NCBI RefSeq assembly: GCF_050947875.1
Contig: NC_134570.1
Span: forward strand, 202,629,750-202,693,749
Origin: Dermacentor variabilis
Taxonomy: Eukaryota; Arthropoda; Arachnida; Ixodida; Ixodidae
DNA: 64,000 nt
Direction of reading: 5' to 3'
Position numbers and translations under genes: made by a program. Shown here one piece after another: positions 61,397 through 64,000 of the stretch. The notes under the pieces were generated by a model, which was not told the DNA's origin, did not search any database, and saw nothing but the letters and a program-made list of their open reading frames with translations. Numbering within the stretch: position 1 is the stretch's first letter; each line of letters starts with the position of its first letter.

Positions 61397-62262
61397 CCCT
61401 TTTCGCGGAGCAGTTTGTTCTAGAGAAACGAGATGGCGCATTTGGCGGCGTGCCGCACGTAGCCTCAGCGACAGAGCACCAATGCGAAACTATTACCGCT
61501 TCCACCTTGCTTCTGTGCGATCAGGTGTAGGGAATGGAACTAAGTTTTCTCTCAGGTACGTGGTTGAATAAGTGGATGGGCGCGCACTTGAATATATGGG
61601 CACCCACCATGTACGCACAATGAATGACCGACTACACCGATAGCGCACTAATGGTCGAACCTGAATGTTTCGTAACGGTCCACAAGAATAAGCGAGTTAC
61701 TAGCAATAATACATATTTGCTACCAGGTATTACAATCCACAGCATGGCTACCTTTCAAACCTGTAGCGCAGCAAGAACCTATCTCTGGGAACTAAGCACG
61801 CCCGCGATTGATTAGGCAGAAATAATCAGGTAGTGACCACACAGAGCAAATTTACTGAGTCAGAAATGTGACAAGCCGCTGCTTCAAAATAATTGCCAAA
61901 TAAAAACCAAGAGCAAAATACACTAATCCTAATTCAATTCATGAGCGGAAAGTTTGGATAGCTTGGATTACATATTTAGCCTCGCTTTTAAAACAGTCAC
62001 CATGTACGCACCTTGCATCATTTGGACATAGCTTAATCAGTTTCCAAAGCGTTTTCCATGTACTCTAAAGCTGTGGTCAAAGCTTCGTATTGTCCACGCA
62101 GTCACCGTCCACGATATTTTCCGAAACAGAGGTTTGCTAAGACGAACCGGCCTCATACACACCAATGTAAATGCGTATGCAACGAAGGCAGTTGAGGCAT
62201 GCAATAGATGCTTCACCATGAGATCAAACATGCCGGTGCCCACGGTATTACCGCGAAAAGGG
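61397..62262. mobile_element. DNA element nested in the LINE, 12-bp terminal inverted repeats
   Basis: The insert starts CCCTTTTCGCGG and ends with the exact reverse complement CCGCGAAAAGGG. It interrupts the LINE between IHSY and RLTI of a conserved reverse transcriptase block (usually IHSYRPLTI), so host continuity is clear on both sides. It is 866 bp with no transposase recognised. Flanking bases TATTGA (left) and TTATAGA (right) resemble each other, but a clean duplication is not visible. Confidence 0.8.
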
Positions 62263-62433
62263 TTATAGATCGTTGACCGCTTGACCATTGCATCGGTGAC
62301 ATGGAGGTTAGCAATGCAGGCCATTAAAGCTGCAAGCATGGGCAGGGAATAATGTCATTTTGGGAGAATTTCAGAATGGCTTCAAAATGAGTAGGCGTCT
62401 GGATGATAACGTATTTGTCCTTACTAGGTGTAC

Positions 62434-62986
62434 TCAAATATCTTGAGTAGAAAGGAGACCGTTAATTGTGACTTTTTTTAGACATTGCAGGAGCGTATGA
62501 CAACGTAGACCGGAAGATTTTGTGGGATATTCTAGAAGAGGAATGCTTAGGCCACGATTGTATGCAGCTTTTGAGATAGATTTACCTAGAAAAAAGACCG
62601 TTTGGGTTGAATGTGAAGGGATGAGGAGTAAGCACAAAGTTGATATCAACAAGAGACTGAGGCAGGGGTGCCCTGTATCCCCAATGCTGTTTATGATGTA
62701 CATGGTGAAAATGGAAAGCGCACTAGAAGGAAGTAATATCGGGTTTAATATTTTATACAAACAGGCGTTATACAAAGCAGCAGTTTCCAGGATTATTTTG
62801 TGCGGAGGACATTGTGTTGCTAAAAAACAAACTGATTTGCACCATGTGGCTAATATCTGTGGACAGGAAGGCGAGAATATAGGTCTGAAATTTAGCGTTG
62901 AAAAATCAGGTGTTATGATATTCAATGAAAACAGTGAACAGACCTTGGCAATACAGGGCCAGGAAACACCTCGGGTAAAAGAATAA
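62434..62986 (+). pseudogene. LINE reverse transcriptase, palm region
   Basis: This part has DIAGAYDN (motif A, aspartate kept), then a second frame with RQGCPVSPMLFMMYMVKMES (motif B) and CAEDIVLLKNK, where the usual FADD box is AEDI, losing one aspartate. It is inactive by both frame and active-site damage. Confidence 0.78.
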
Positions 62987-63887
62987 AAATACCTTGGTAT
63001 TTAGATAAGCGAGGGCAATAGATATATGGAAACACAGGAAAAAGGAATAGCAGTAAAGGGGAAGAGAAATGGAGCCATAATGAAGCTCAGAGCCCTGTGG
63101 AGTTACAATAGGAATGAGTTGCTCCGGAGTAAGTGAAAAGATGTTTTGGTTCCAGGACTTACTTTTGGAAATGCGGTTGTTTGCTTGAAGTACCAGCAAG
63201 TTTACGACCAGTATCGTGAGCAGCATGACAACAAAGAAGGTCAAGCGGGAAGTCAGAGAGGCTGAGATAATCTCATGTGTGGCAGCAATCGAAAAGAAAA
63301 AAACCTGCTATGGGTAACTACTTAAGAGGAAAAACGAAATCAGGAAACAAACTACTTCTGATAGAAGCTCATTACTTTTCAAGGTGAGATCTGGGTGCCT
63401 GAAAACATGCACTTATAAACCAAGTTAGAACAAGAAATATAATGTGCTTGTCCCGGTGAAACTTGAGAAACGATGGAACACGTTGTATTAGAATGTGAAG
63501 ATATGTGCCCAGCGTACAATTTTGGCACCTCTGGCCGCCTTGGAGCCCTTTGGTTCAGCAAGAGCAGTAGGAAAGTAAACATGTCCGCAATTAATTATTA
63601 GTAAGAGGCGATGGCAAGATTGGTGGGAAAAAATGGGGAAACGACAAACAACGTAGGCGTGCAAAAAATAAGTTCCAAGTAGGGGTTCAGAAAGTTTGGT
63701 TTTCAGAATTCTTCGTTTTCCCGTTTCTTTTTCTTTATTATAGGTAGGATATGAGCCAATATAGTAACAAGAGCGTGGCGGTGCAACACACCACCCCCTT
63801 CGAAAGGGGGCGCTCATAGCATTCATCCATTTATACCAACCGCGAGAGAGGAGCTCGGTTGCCGCATGACGCGCTTTTTTCTTTATT

Positions 63888-63980
63888 TGTGCGGTTTTAC
63901 GTGTGATTTTGACCACGTGTGCTTCTTTATCGTGCACCTAAATCTAAGTGCACTAGAGTTTTTGCATTTCGCCCCCATAG
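63888..63980 (-). repeat. Ruka-like SINE fragment, minus strand
   Basis: The phrases TTTTGACCACGTGTGCTTCT, ATCGTGCACCTAAATCTAAG and TTTTTGCATTTCGCCCCCAT occur in the order of the minus-strand copy at 26397. It is partial at both ends and diverged. Confidence 0.72.
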
Positions 63981-64000
63981 GATGACGCGTTTCTCAGCCT

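Larger units (their letters stand above)
60230..63700 (+). mobile_element. non-LTR retrotransposon, decayed, with a nested DNA element
   Basis: The element reads left to right. An endonuclease piece has ILLGDMNVHIHDVDAYT near 60250. A linker follows with KSWWNREMREAIAQRQK near 60728. The reverse transcriptase starts with ATALDQVPVGLINELGPKSK near 61212 and RMNLIYKGKGRKDRIHSY near 61340. After an 866-bp interruption it resumes with RLTIASVTWRLAMQ near 62278, EFQNGF and RRLDDNVFVL, then DIAGAYDN near 62483 and RQGCPVSPMLFMMYMVKMES near 62660. The catalytic box is damaged (AEDIVLL). Stops and shifts are frequent. The clade is not assigned. Confidence 0.8.

Noticed and set aside
1..64000. A previously undescribed multi-gene system
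   Set aside because: All recognised coding sequence is either fatty acid synthase or transposon-derived. No cluster of unexplained conserved frames was seen.

Overview
The window looks like nuclear DNA of a hard tick (Ixodidae). It carries one animal gene spread over very long introns, and those introns are packed with transposon families I associate with tick genomes: a tRNA-derived SINE resembling the one named Ruka, Penelope-like elements with a GIY-YIG endonuclease, Ty3/gypsy elements, several LINE families and many foldback elements. The species cannot be named from the sequence.

The only host gene I can support is a type I fatty acid synthase on the + strand. Nine internal exons at 8725-8954, 21684-21887, 26859-27116, 38147-38363, 39512-39766, 44029-44202, 45154-46372, 49167-49318 and 57545-57754 are open, have GT-AG borders and join in matching phase into 973 codons. 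They run from the end of the malonyl/acetyl transferase domain through the dehydratase, the degenerate methyltransferase region and the start of the structural ketoreductase half, to the first part of the enoyl reductase. The ketosynthase and the transferase serine motif lie before the window; the rest of the enoyl reductase, ketoreductase, carrier protein and thioesterase lie after it. About 2.9 kb of 64 kb is host coding sequence.

Layout. 1-8.7 kb, upstream intron: broken Ty3/gypsy pieces, a foldback element, SINE copies and a Penelope tail. 8.9-21.7 kb, intron 1 (12.7 kb): two Penelope fragments in inverted orientation, a 5'-truncated LINE, and a nearly full-length I-group LINE on the minus strand. 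21.9-26.9 kb: two LINE fragments, one with a SINE nested in it. 27.1-38.1 kb (11 kb): a decayed minus-strand gypsy, an inverted-repeat element, the best preserved gypsy (inserted in a TA microsatellite) and a long-hairpin element flanked by TTAA. 38.4-49.2 kb: short exons, a LINE fragment ending close to an acceptor, and a composite SINE. 49.3-57.5 kb: two SINEs, a CGTCAT-rich degenerate repeat field, a 1.8 kb terminal-inverted-repeat element and LTR remnants. 57.8-64 kb: an ACAT microsatellite and a LINE carrying a nested 0.87 kb DNA element.

Apart from the synthase exons, every coding-like stretch I recognise is transposon-derived and mostly broken. I found no convincing unknown multi-gene system. 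The more interesting signals are structural: matching breakpoints of two opposite LINE halves on either side of exon 2, mobile elements within about 40 bp of splice sites, and several nested insertions with readable target duplications.
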